From contig CAMDCE010000040.1 of assembly GCA_945889625.1 (NCBI GenBank), forward strand, positions 1 to 46,532: a DNA stretch of 46,532 nt, written 5' to 3'. Below are positions 15,514 to 23,407 of the stretch, in pieces (the first letter of the stretch is position 1; the number at the start of each line of letters is the position of its first letter). The position numbers and the translations under genes were made by a program. Origin of the DNA: Asaia bogorensis (GTDB lineage Bacteria > Pseudomonadota > Alphaproteobacteria > Reyranellales > Reyranellaceae). The notes under the pieces were generated by a model, which did no database searches, was not told the origin of the DNA, and saw only the letters and a list, made by a program, of their open reading frames with translations.

Positions 15514-16434
15514 TTAAGTCATGGCCGCCTGAGCGGAGGCGGGACGGACAAGATCGAGCGTGTGCCGCGCGCGCAACTCGGCCGTCGTGAGCCCCTGGCC
15601 ATTGGGACGCCAACCCGGCGGTCCGAACATGTAGTTCCAGACTTCGGAGAGCGAGCGCGCCGAACGGAGGTCCTTCAACAGTCCGATCCACGGGCCGAGG
15701 TTGACGACGAACGGATTGCGCGAGGAGGTGACCGGCGAGACCAGACCGTAGTCGCAGGGCACGTCGGCCTTCTCCTCGACGTAGGTGCCGAACAGCCGGT
15801 CGAACACGATCAGCACGCCGCCGAAATTGGCGTCGAGATATTCCGGATTGCGCGCGTGATGGACGCGATGGTTGGACGGTGTGTTGAACACATATTCGAT
15901 CCAGCCCAGCTTGGGGATCCAGTCGGCATGCAGCCAGAACTGGTAGAGCAGGTTCAGGACCAGCGCCGACAGCACGATCTCCGGCTTGAACCCCAGCAGC
16001 ACCAGCGGCGTGAAGAACAGCGTCGTGCCGGTGAGCTTGCCGAACCAGCCGAGCCGGTAGGCGGCGGAGAGATTGAGCTGGTTGGGCGAATGGTGCACCG
16101 AGTGCGCCGCCCAGAACCAGCGCGAGGTGTGACTGACCCGGTGATACCAGTAGTAGAAGAATTCCAGGCCGACGAAGAGCAGCAGCACCGAGCCGACATT
16201 GTCGAGCGACTGGGTGAAGAAGCGGTACTGCCAGGCCCAGGCCAGCCACGGCGCCACCAGCGCGAGCGGAATGAACGCCAGCAGGCGGCGACCGATCAGG
16301 TCGACCAGCGAGCAGGCCCACGCCTTCCAGTCGTAGCCTTCCGGGCGCGTACGTGACAGCCACACGCCCTCGGCGAGTGCAGCGACGAACACGATCGGCA
16401 CGACGGCGAGATAAATGGCGGCAAGTTCATTCAT
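15514..16434 (-). CDS. Sterol desaturase/fatty acid hydroxylase family protein
   Basis: A 306-residue integral membrane di-iron protein. The histidine clusters of the family are present: HRVSH, HSVHH and HRVHH, between hydrophobic segments (AAIYLAVVPIVFVAALAEGVW, VGSVLLLFVGLEFFYYWY and others). It inserts oxygen or a double bond into a lipid or sterol-like substrate at the membrane. The chosen ATG at 16434 has a strong GAGGAGG site; the frame stays open further upstream, but that part overlaps the divergent regulator. It is divergent from a TetR gene and probably controlled by it. Confidence 0.9.
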   Translation of the reverse strand: MNELAAIYLAVVPIVFVAALAEGVWLSRTRPEGYDWKAWACSLVDLIGRRLLAFIPLALVAPWLAWAWQYRFFTQSLDNVGSVLLLFVGLEFFYYWYHRVSHTSRWFWAAHSVHHSPNQLNLSAAYRLGWFGKLTGTTLFFTPLVLLGFKPEIVLSALVLNLLYQFWLHADWIPKLGWIEYVFNTPSNHRVHHARNPEYLDANFGGVLIVFDRLFGTYVEEKADVPCDYGLVSPVTSSRNPFVVNLGPWIGLLKDLRSARSLSEVWNYMFGPPGWRPNGQGLTTAELRARHTLDLVRPASAQAAMT

Positions 16435-16466
16435 GGCCGGCCTCCTCGATTGCGTGCAGCCAATAT

Positions 16467-16481
16467 ATGAGCGATGCTCAT
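16467..16481. promoter_or_regulatory. Likely TetR operator
   Basis: A perfect dyad, ATGAGC-GAT-GCTCAT, sits in the 85-bp gap between the divergent TetR and hydroxylase genes, 33 bases from the hydroxylase start. Position and symmetry fit an operator that represses both genes. Confidence 0.6.
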
Positions 16482-16519
16482 GTTCTGTTACTCGCCTTTG
16501 CCGCTCCGGAGTCGCCTTG

Positions 16520-17164
16520 GTGAAGCCGCGCCAACCCGTTGAAATAAAACGCAGAACTCCCCGGCAAACGCGCTCGGCGGAGACCATGACGGCGATTCTG
16601 GAAGGCGCGGCTCAGATTCTCGAGGCAGGCGGGCTTGCCGCCTTCACCACCAACGCAGTGGCCGAACGCGCCGGCGTCAGCATCGGCACGCTCTATCAAT
16701 ACTTCGCCAACAAGAACGCGCTGATCCGTACGCTGGCCGAACGCGAGTTGCAGGCAGCGCTGGTCGACGTGGCGCGCGCGCTGCGCGGCGAGATCGATCC
16801 CTCGATCGAAGGTCGCGTGCGCGCCATGGTGCGGGCCATGATCCATGCCTTCCGAGGCCGCCAGCGCGCCCGCAAGGCGGTGATGCAGGCGGTGCTGGCG
16901 CAAGGCGCGGCCATAGAGTTCCTGACTCCCGTCGTGGCCTTCATTGCCCAGGTCGGCGCGCGCGTCGGTCACGGACCGCAGCCCGTGTTCGCCGAACTCA
17001 ACCAGGTGCAGATCTTCGTACTGTCGCGCGCCTTGATGGGCGCGGTCCGCGCTGCCGTACTGGAGGAGCAACCGCTCCTGCGCAGCCGCGGATTCGAGGA
17101 CGAGGTGGTGCGCCTGGTGATGGCTTATCTGGGTGCGATCACCGAGGCGACGCCTCGGGCCTGA
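16520..17164 (+). CDS. TetR family transcriptional regulator
   Basis: About 214 residues from a GTG at 16520 preceded by GGAG; an ATG at 16586 would remove a basic N-terminal arm. The helix-turn-helix is FTTNAVAERAGVSIGTLYQYFANKNALI, typical of TetR repressors, followed by a helical ligand-binding region. It is divergent from the hydroxylase gene and most likely represses it, and perhaps the following SDR, through the dyad in the gap. The ligand is unknown. Confidence 0.88.
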   Translation: MKPRQPVEIKRRTPRQTRSAETMTAILEGAAQILEAGGLAAFTTNAVAERAGVSIGTLYQYFANKNALIRTLAERELQAALVDVARALRGEIDPSIEGRVRAMVRAMIHAFRGRQRARKAVMQAVLAQGAAIEFLTPVVAFIAQVGARVGHGPQPVFAELNQVQIFVLSRALMGAVRAAVLEEQPLLRSRGFEDEVVRLVMAYLGAITEATPRA

Positions 17165-17168
17165 CGGC

Positions 17169-17615
17169 CTAAGCCAGCTTCCATTGCACCAGCGTGAAGG
17201 GAGGCTTGGCGTCGTCGTGCGGTTCGAACACCGCCTCGACCTCGGCGCCGATCCGCACCTGCTGTTTGGGATCGCCTAAAAGGTTGCCCAACATGCGCAC
17301 ACTGCCGGCATCAGGCAGCTCAACCAGGACGACGATATAGGGACCGTGGTCCTTCAGCGCCGGATGGACCGGATGCCACGGCCTCTCCCAGCTATAGATG
17401 CGGCCCTTGCCCGACACCTTGTGCCAGTCGAGGTCGAACGACAGGCACTTGTGACAGATCCATTCCGGCCCCCACTGGAAGGTGCGGCAGTCCTTGCAGC
17501 GCTGGACCAACAGCTCGCCGCGCCGCGTGGCGTCCCAGTATGGCTTGTCGAGGGCGTCATTCTCGGGCACCGGAATCGGCAATCCGCTCGGCAGGTAGCT
17601 CCCCGTGGCGCTCAT
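17169..17615 (-). CDS. DUF35 Zn-ribbon/OB-fold protein (thiolase partner)
   Basis: A 148-residue protein with a Zn ribbon (CKDC-x12-CHKC) and an OB-fold (GKGRIYSWERPWHPVHPAL, then YIVVLVELPDAGSVRMLGNL). DUF35 proteins bind thiolase-like partners and acyl-CoA. The ATG at 17615 overlaps the stop of the thiolase gene by four bases (ATGA), so the two proteins are probably made in equal amounts as a complex. The frame is open upstream, but the family start is MSATGSY. It converges with the TetR gene four bases away. Confidence 0.88.
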   Translation of the reverse strand: MSATGSYLPSGLPIPVPENDALDKPYWDATRRGELLVQRCKDCRTFQWGPEWICHKCLSFDLDWHKVSGKGRIYSWERPWHPVHPALKDHGPYIVVLVELPDAGSVRMLGNLLGDPKQQVRIGAEVEAVFEPHDDAKPPFTLVQWKLA

Positions 17616-18793
17616 AGCGTCGCCTCCGAGCCCAGGATCATGCTGGAGACCGGCGTCACCATCGGGCCGGAGATCACCATCGAGACCTCGGCGTCTGGTA
17701 CCTGCGCGGTCGATTGCCCGCGCAGCTGCCGCACCGCCTCGATCTGCAGCTCCAGCCCGTGCATGTAGCATTCCGCGAGATTGCCGCCAGACGTGTTGAG
17801 CGGCAGCTTGCCCTTGGGGGCCGTCAGGTTCTCCGGCGTCAGGAACTCGTTGGCTTGCCCGGCCGTGAAGAAGCCGTGCTCGACCAGGCTCATCAGCACG
17901 CCGCCGGTGAAGTTCTCGTAGCTCTGCACCACGTCGACGTCCTTCGGCTTGAGGCCGGCCATGTCGTAGAGCTGCGGCGCCACCGAGGTGAAGCTCGAAG
18001 TGGCGTAGAGCGGTGCGTTGTGCACCCGCGCGCCGTTGCGATGCTCGGAACCCTGCGCCGAGCCCAGCAGGTAGGCCGGCTTGTGCTTCAGGTCGCGAGC
18101 CTCCTCGGCCGGCACCACGATCAGCGCGGCGGCGCCGTCATTCTCCTGGCAGCAGTCGAACAGCCGCCACGGCTCGACGATCCAGCGCGACGCGTCATAG
18201 GCTTCGGCGGTCAACGGCCTGCCGTGCATGACGGCGCGCGGGTTGGCCTGGGCGTGATGGTACGAGGCAAGCGCGATCGCGCGCTGGGCCGACGGTGCGA
18301 TCCTGTTCTCGTGGAGGAAGCGCATGGCGCGCATGGCATAGCGCTGCGCCGGCGACATCACCCCGTAGGGCGCGTTGAAAGCGTTCTCACCCGAGGCGCT
18401 GCCGCCCGGCGGTGCGGCGCCAAAGCGCTGGAACTGACCTTGCGCCAGCGCACGGAACACCACGACGCAATTGGCCATGCCGCAGGCCACCGCCGCCGCG
18501 GCATTGCCCACCGCCGCCGATCCACCGCCACCACCGCCGCCCCAGTTCATGTTGGAGAAGCGCAGCGCTGGCAGGCCGAGCGCCGCGGCAAGCCGCGACG
18601 GGTCGTTGCGGTCGTTCGAGTAGGACGCGAAGCCGTCGATCTTGCGTGGGTCGATCCCCGCGTCCTTGGTCGCCGCCAGGATCGCCTGCAGCGCCAGCTT
18701 GAACTCGGAGACCGGCGATTTGCCGTGCCTGTAGTAGGGCGTCTCGCCGACGCCCACGACCGCGACCTTGCCGCGGAGGGTACGCCCGCTCAT
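17612..18793 (-). CDS. Thiolase-like protein (SCP2/Ltp2 type), no standard active-site Cys
   Basis: A 393-residue thiolase-fold protein. The start GKVAVVGVGETPYYRHG and the C-terminal LNTSGGNLAECYMHG fit the SCP2-thiolase/lipid-transfer group. Where thiolases carry the nucleophilic cysteine the sequence is MNWGGGGGGGSAAVGNA, with no cysteine. That fits Ltp2-type retro-aldolases, which need a DUF35 partner and cleave beta-hydroxyacyl-CoA side chains, better than a condensing thiolase. Both ends overlap neighbours by four bases. The aldolase role is inferred from context and family. Confidence 0.85.
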   Translation of the reverse strand: MSGRTLRGKVAVVGVGETPYYRHGKSPVSEFKLALQAILAATKDAGIDPRKIDGFASYSNDRNDPSRLAAALGLPALRFSNMNWGGGGGGGSAAVGNAAAAVACGMANCVVVFRALAQGQFQRFGAAPPGGSASGENAFNAPYGVMSPAQRYAMRAMRFLHENRIAPSAQRAIALASYHHAQANPRAVMHGRPLTAEAYDASRWIVEPWRLFDCCQENDGAAALIVVPAEEARDLKHKPAYLLGSAQGSEHRNGARVHNAPLYATSSFTSVAPQLYDMAGLKPKDVDVVQSYENFTGGVLMSLVEHGFFTAGQANEFLTPENLTAPKGKLPLNTSGGNLAECYMHGLELQIEAVRQLRGQSTAQVPDAEVSMVISGPMVTPVSSMILGSEATL

Positions 18794-20001
18794 TGCCGGT
18801 AACGCTGCGGCACCTCGAGCCCCAGGAAGCGGGCGCAATTCAGTCCCAGCACCTTGGCGCGTGTGTCGTCGGAGAGCTGGCCCATGGTGCGCTCGATGGC
18901 TTCCGCCGAATGCGGCCAGGTGCCCTCGTGGTGCGGATAGTCATTGGCCCACATGAAGTTGCCGGCCAGCCCATGACTGTCGGCGAGGTCGAGCCCGGCC
19001 TTGTCCTCCTGAAAGGACGAGAAGCCGTGCGCGCGGTAATAGTCGCTCGGCAGGTTCTTGAGCTTGGGCCGCACCCAGAAGTGATGCTTCTTGTAGGCCT
19101 CGTCCATGGCCTCGAGCAGCCACGGCACCCAGCCGATGCCGGCCTCGATGGTGGCGAAGCGGATTTTCGGGAACCGCTCGAGCACGCCCGAGGCGCAGAG
19201 ATTGGCCACCGGTTCGATGGTGGGCGACAGAGAGTGCGACACGTAGTTCACCACCGCGCCGCCATTGCCGCGCGCGGCGCGCGGATCGCGGCCGGTCGAG
19301 ACATGGAAGGTGATCGGCAGGCCGGCGTCCTGGACCGACGCCCACAGCGGATCGAAGTGCGGCAGGTTGTAGTTGACGTGATTGCTGTCATGGCCGCCCC
19401 AGATCGGCTTGCAGGGCAGCGTCAGGCACTTGAAGCCGAGTTTCGCCAGGCGCTGGACCTCGGCGATCGAGCCTTCGAGATCGCCGGTGGCGATCGAGCC
19501 GGCCGGGATCATCCGGTCCTGGTGCATGCCGAACTGCTCCCAGGCCCAGTCGTTCCACACCCGGCATTGTGCCATGGCGAATTGCGAGTCGGGCGTGGCC
19601 CACATCGCCAGCCCCTTGTTGGGGAAGATCAGCTCGACGTCGATGCCGTCGCGATCGTGGTCGGCCAGCCGGCCGAGCGGCTCGGCGCCGGCCTTGTTGC
19701 GCGCCATGTCCTCGCCTTCCAGGGTCGACAACCGCAGCCGGTCGGGACGATAGCCTTCGCAGTAGCGCCACTGCACTCCGTCCTTGTCGGTCACCACGCG
19801 CGGCAGGCGCTCGTGATATTTCTTGTCCATGCGCTCGAACCACAGGTTGGCCGGCTCGTTGGCATGGCCATCGGCCGAGACCATGAAGTATTTCTTCGCC
19901 GCGTCCGGCCGCGCGCTGCGCTGCCAGCCGGCGGCGCCGGGTGTGTCGAGACGCCAAAGGTTCGGCGCATTGACTTCAATCTTGGGAGCGACCTGGTTCA
20001 T
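18790..20001 (-). CDS. Amidohydrolase family protein (amidohydrolase_2)
   Basis: A 403-residue metal-dependent hydrolase or decarboxylase of the ACMSD-like amidohydrolase_2 family. It has the N-terminal SADGHANEP, a mid-chain histidine in LPITFHVSTGRD and the closing aspartate in MWANDYPHHEGTWP. Members decarboxylate or hydrolyse aromatic and related acids. A strong AGGAGGA site precedes the ATG, which overlaps the MarR stop by four bases; its own stop overlaps the thiolase start the same way. It is likely a step in the same catabolic pathway; the substrate is unknown. Confidence 0.85.
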   Translation of the reverse strand: MNQVAPKIEVNAPNLWRLDTPGAAGWQRSARPDAAKKYFMVSADGHANEPANLWFERMDKKYHERLPRVVTDKDGVQWRYCEGYRPDRLRLSTLEGEDMARNKAGAEPLGRLADHDRDGIDVELIFPNKGLAMWATPDSQFAMAQCRVWNDWAWEQFGMHQDRMIPAGSIATGDLEGSIAEVQRLAKLGFKCLTLPCKPIWGGHDSNHVNYNLPHFDPLWASVQDAGLPITFHVSTGRDPRAARGNGGAVVNYVSHSLSPTIEPVANLCASGVLERFPKIRFATIEAGIGWVPWLLEAMDEAYKKHHFWVRPKLKNLPSDYYRAHGFSSFQEDKAGLDLADSHGLAGNFMWANDYPHHEGTWPHSAEAIERTMGQLSDDTRAKVLGLNCARFLGLEVPQRYRQ

Positions 20002-20468
20002 CGTTTCCTCCTCTTCGACACATCATCGGCCTCGGGCCGTTCTTCAATTTCGCGTTCGAGGGTCTCCAGCACGCGCTCGCAGGTCTCGAGGTCGGCCAGC
20101 GGCACGCCGGCCAGCAGGCGGGCCTGGACGGCGCCGCCCACCTTGGCGGCGCGCACCGCCAGCTCGCGGCCGGGCCGCGTGAGATGGATGCCGCGCGCGC
20201 GCCGGTCGCTCTCGTCCTCGCGGCGCTCGATCAGGCCTCGGCGCTCGAGATTGTCGAGCAGGCGGACCAGCGACGGTCCCTCGATCGACAGCGCGGTCGC
20301 CAGCTCCTTCTGCCGCACGCCGTCGCCCAGCCGCCGGAGGTAGACCAGCGGCCGCCACGTCGCCTCGGTGAGGCCAAGCAAGCGCAACTCGGCGTCGACG
20401 GCCTGGCGCAGGCGGCGGGAAATGCGGGCGACGAGGAAGCCGAAAGCGGTGTGTTTGGACGGCGGCAT
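19998..20468 (-). CDS. MarR family transcriptional regulator
   Basis: A 156-residue winged-helix protein. The DNA-binding part is VRQKELATALSIEGPSLVRLLDNLERRGLIERREDESDRRARGI, the typical MarR recognition helix and wing. It is the first gene of a four-gene overlapping operon (MarR, amidohydrolase, thiolase-like, DUF35), so it probably controls its own operon in response to a substrate or CoA thioester. Confidence 0.88.
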   Translation of the reverse strand: MPPSKHTAFGFLVARISRRLRQAVDAELRLLGLTEATWRPLVYLRRLGDGVRQKELATALSIEGPSLVRLLDNLERRGLIERREDESDRRARGIHLTRPGRELAVRAAKVGGAVQARLLAGVPLADLETCERVLETLEREIEERPEADDVSKRRKR

Positions 20469-20488
20469 AGGCGGAAAGATAGGACGCT

Positions 20489-20500
20489 ATGCATCTAATT
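20489..20500. promoter_or_regulatory. Possible MarR operator
   Basis: ATGCATCTAATT lies 21 bases ahead of the MarR start. MarR proteins often bind dyads built on ATGCAT with AT-rich flanks. Only the ATGCAT core is symmetric here, so this is a weak call. Confidence 0.3.
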
Positions 20501-20511
20501 GGCAAGCGGTC

Positions 20512-22749
20512 TCAGCCGGACACCTCCCGGATGGCGCGCCAGACGCGCTCAGGGCTGGCCGGCATGTCGATATGGCTGACGCCCAAATCGGCCAGCGCGT
20601 CGACCACCGCATTGATGATGACGCCCAGCGCCGGCGTGATGCCGCCCTCGCCGCCGCCGCGAAAGCCCAGCGGATGGTTGGTCGACGGCACTTCACTCAG
20701 CGCCGTGACGAAGGCGGGAAAATCGTCGGCGTGTGGCATGGAGTAGTCCATGAACGAGCCCGACAGGAGCTGGCCGTCCTCGCGGTAGTAGCAGCGTTCC
20801 ATCAGCGCCTGGCCCGCGCCCTGGGCGATGCCGCCGTGGGTCTGGCCGTGCAGGATCAGCGGGTTCACCGCGCGGCCGACGTCGTCGATCGTGGTGTAGC
20901 GCTCGATCCGCACCACGCCGGTCTCGGCATCGACCTCGACCTCGCAGACATGCCAGCCGTAGGGATAGGAGCCGACCCGGCTGTCGACGTTGGCCTGGTC
21001 GGCGAGCGGGCCGTAGCGCCCCGCGAGCGCAAACAGGTCGATGCCGCGGTCGGTGCCCTTGATGGTAAAGCGGCCGTCGGCGAAGGCGATGTCGGCGGCA
21101 TCGGCTTCCAGCAGCTGCGCCGCGAGCAGCGTGCCCTTGGTAATGATGCCCTGGGAAGCCTGGTGAATGGTGGTCGCGGCCAGCCTGATCGAGCGGCCGG
21201 AGTGCGAGCCGCCGCCCACCGACACGCGGTCGGTGTCGTCGCTCACGATGCGCACGCGATCGGGCGGCACGCCCAGCCATTCGGCGGCAAGCTGGGCAAA
21301 GCTCGTGGCATGGCCCTGCCCGGCCGACAGCGTGCCGATCACTATTTCGACAGTGCCCTCCGCCAGCACCGTGACTTCGGCACGTTCGTTCGCTGCACCG
21401 CTCTGCGACTCGATATAGCCGCCAAGTCCGACGCCGCGGCAGAGCCCGCGCGTCTGCGAATACCGGCGGCGGTCCTCGTAGCCGTTCCAGTCGGCGAGCT
21501 TCAGCACCGCGTCGAGCGTGCCCAAATAGTCGCCGGTGTCGTATGTCACGCCGAACGCATTGCGATGCGGCATCGACCTGATCAGGTTGCGGCGACGCAG
21601 CTCGATCCTGTCGAAGCCATGCGCGCGGGCGGCCATGTCGATCAGCCGTTCGATCACGAACATCGTCTCGGGCCGGCCGGCGCTGCGATAGGGCGCGGTC
21701 GAAGGCGTGTTGCTGAGCACGCCGCGCGCACGGGCCACCGCCGGCATGTCGTAAAGGCTGGTCATGAGCTGCGTGCCCTTGGTGAGCGGCACGAAGGACG
21801 CGGTGTAGGCGCCGAGATCGCTGATGCTTGTCGCATGGAGGCCGACGAAGGCTCCGTCGGCGGCAAGCGCCAGTTCCGATTCGATGCGGAAGTCGCGGCC
21901 GGCATAGTCGCTGAGGAACGCCTCCTGGCGTTCGCAGGTCCATTTCACCGGCCGGCCGACCTTGCGCGAGGCCCAGCAGACCAGCGCGAACTCGGGATAG
22001 AAGAAGTTGCGGGTGCCGAAGTTGCCGCCGACCTCGCGGGCGATCACGCGCACGCGCTCGGCCTCGATGCCGAGGATGATCGCCAATTCCTTCTTGGGCC
22101 GCACGATGGCGCCGCCGCCGGCATATAAGGTGTAGCGCCCGCTTTCGGCATCGTAGTGGCCGAGTGCGGCGCGCGGCTCCATCGGCACGCCGGTCACGCG
22201 CGGGATAGTGGTCTCGAGCCTCACGACATGCTCGGCCTTGGCAAAACCCGCGCGGGTCGCGGCCGGATTGCCGACCCTTGCATCGACCGCGATGTCGTCG
22301 ATCGGCGGCAAGTTCTCGTACAGAACATCGATCGCCTCGGCGGCATCCCTGGCGAGCGCCACCGAGGTGGCCACGACGAATGCCACACCTTCGCCCACGA
22401 AGCGGGCAGTGTCGGTTGCCAGAATCATCGGCCGTTCGACGAGATGCGGCGAGCCGTCGAGGTTGTCGAGCCTTATGTCGGGCGGACTCATCGCCGCCGG
22501 GATGTGCGGCACGGGCTTGAGGCCTTCGGCCACGACGTCGGCACCCGTCAGTACCGCCAGCACACCCGGCATCGCGCGCGCCGCCGTCCGCTCGATCGAA
22601 ACGATGCGAGCGTGGGCGTGCGGCGAGCGCAGCACGACGGCAAAGACCTGTCCCGGCAAAGTGAAATCGTCGCTGTAGCAGCCGCCGCCCATCAGCAGCC
22701 GGCCGTCCTCCAGCCGCGGCAGCGGCGCGCCGATGCCGCCTTTCGCCAT
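20512..22749 (-). CDS. Molybdopterin-binding large subunit of a xanthine dehydrogenase-family enzyme
   Basis: A 745-residue protein similar to the Mo-binding subunit of CO/xanthine/aldehyde dehydrogenases. The N-terminal aldehyde oxidase a/b-hammerhead region (LPGQVFAVVLRSPHAHARIVSI) is followed by the Mo-cofactor domains (GGNFGTRN, SAGQGHATSFAQLAAEWLG, GGGSHSGRS). The catalytic glutamate is expected in GGGEGGITPALG. It oxidises a carbonyl or heterocycle with water as oxygen source. The FAD and 2Fe-2S subunits that normally accompany it are absent from this window. It starts three bases after the ureidoglycolate-lyase-like gene. Confidence 0.88.
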   Translation of the reverse strand: MAKGGIGAPLPRLEDGRLLMGGGCYSDDFTLPGQVFAVVLRSPHAHARIVSIERTAARAMPGVLAVLTGADVVAEGLKPVPHIPAAMSPPDIRLDNLDGSPHLVERPMILATDTARFVGEGVAFVVATSVALARDAAEAIDVLYENLPPIDDIAVDARVGNPAATRAGFAKAEHVVRLETTIPRVTGVPMEPRAALGHYDAESGRYTLYAGGGAIVRPKKELAIILGIEAERVRVIAREVGGNFGTRNFFYPEFALVCWASRKVGRPVKWTCERQEAFLSDYAGRDFRIESELALAADGAFVGLHATSISDLGAYTASFVPLTKGTQLMTSLYDMPAVARARGVLSNTPSTAPYRSAGRPETMFVIERLIDMAARAHGFDRIELRRRNLIRSMPHRNAFGVTYDTGDYLGTLDAVLKLADWNGYEDRRRYSQTRGLCRGVGLGGYIESQSGAANERAEVTVLAEGTVEIVIGTLSAGQGHATSFAQLAAEWLGVPPDRVRIVSDDTDRVSVGGGSHSGRSIRLAATTIHQASQGIITKGTLLAAQLLEADAADIAFADGRFTIKGTDRGIDLFALAGRYGPLADQANVDSRVGSYPYGWHVCEVEVDAETGVVRIERYTTIDDVGRAVNPLILHGQTHGGIAQGAGQALMERCYYREDGQLLSGSFMDYSMPHADDFPAFVTALSEVPSTNHPLGFRGGGEGGITPALGVIINAVVDALADLGVSHIDMPASPERVWRAIREVSG

Positions 22750-22752
22750 GCT

Positions 22753-23394
22753 CTAGAACGCCCTCGGCAGCCGCACGCCCAGCAGCACGCTGAACTCGCG
22801 CGCCAGGTCGCAGCTGATACGCGCGTGCACCTTACCCTGCTTGTCGAAGAAGCGGCCGCTCGGTTCGACCGGGAACGGACCCTCATGCCAGATGCCGGGA
22901 TGGATGTAGATGCCGAAGCTGCCGTCCGACCAGAAGGCGACGAAATCCTCGGGCTTCACGTCGTCGCCGGGTGGCGCCGCCGGCACGACGAAGGGCCTGC
23001 CGTCGATTGGCCAGAAGAACTGCCCGCCGTCGGGATGGTAGTTGCAATGCCACAGCAGCACGCGATCCTCGCTCTGCGCCACACCCGCCCGCATCGTCTC
23101 CGGCGGATCGCGAAAACCGATGACATAGTGGCCGCCGACCGCCTCGTTGCGGCCGATCAACTCGTTGCCCTGCCATTCGCAGGCGAAGGTACCCTCGGTG
23201 GTGCCGCCTTCGTTGCCGGTGCCCGCGTCGAGCTTGCGCCAGCCCGGCGCCGGCCAGGTCGCGATCTCGATGCGATGCGTCTTGGGATCGCGCACGATCT
23301 CGCCGAAGCCCTTCAGGCTGACGCGGCTGGCGCGCACCAGGGGCACGTCGTGGATGCGCATGCCGGCGGGGATGTCGGGATTGAGGTAGTCCAC
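22753..23394 (-). CDS. Ureidoglycolate lyase-like protein (AllA family)
   Basis: A 213-residue protein from a GTG at 23394; an ATG at 23361 is also possible and neither has a clear ribosome-binding site. The C-terminal FWSDGSFGIYIHPGIWHEGPFPV is like the metal-binding cupin core of ureidoglycolate lyases, which release glyoxylate and urea in purine breakdown. With a xanthine dehydrogenase-like subunit three bases downstream, a role in purine or related ureide catabolism is reasonable, but no other pathway gene is nearby. Confidence 0.7.
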   Translation of the reverse strand: MDYLNPDIPAGMRIHDVPLVRASRVSLKGFGEIVRDPKTHRIEIATWPAPGWRKLDAGTGNEGGTTEGTFACEWQGNELIGRNEAVGGHYVIGFRDPPETMRAGVAQSEDRVLLWHCNYHPDGGQFFWPIDGRPFVVPAAPPGDDVKPEDFVAFWSDGSFGIYIHPGIWHEGPFPVEPSGRFFDKQGKVHARISCDLAREFSVLLGVRLPRAF

Positions 23395-23407
23395 AACGCC
23401 GCGCCTG

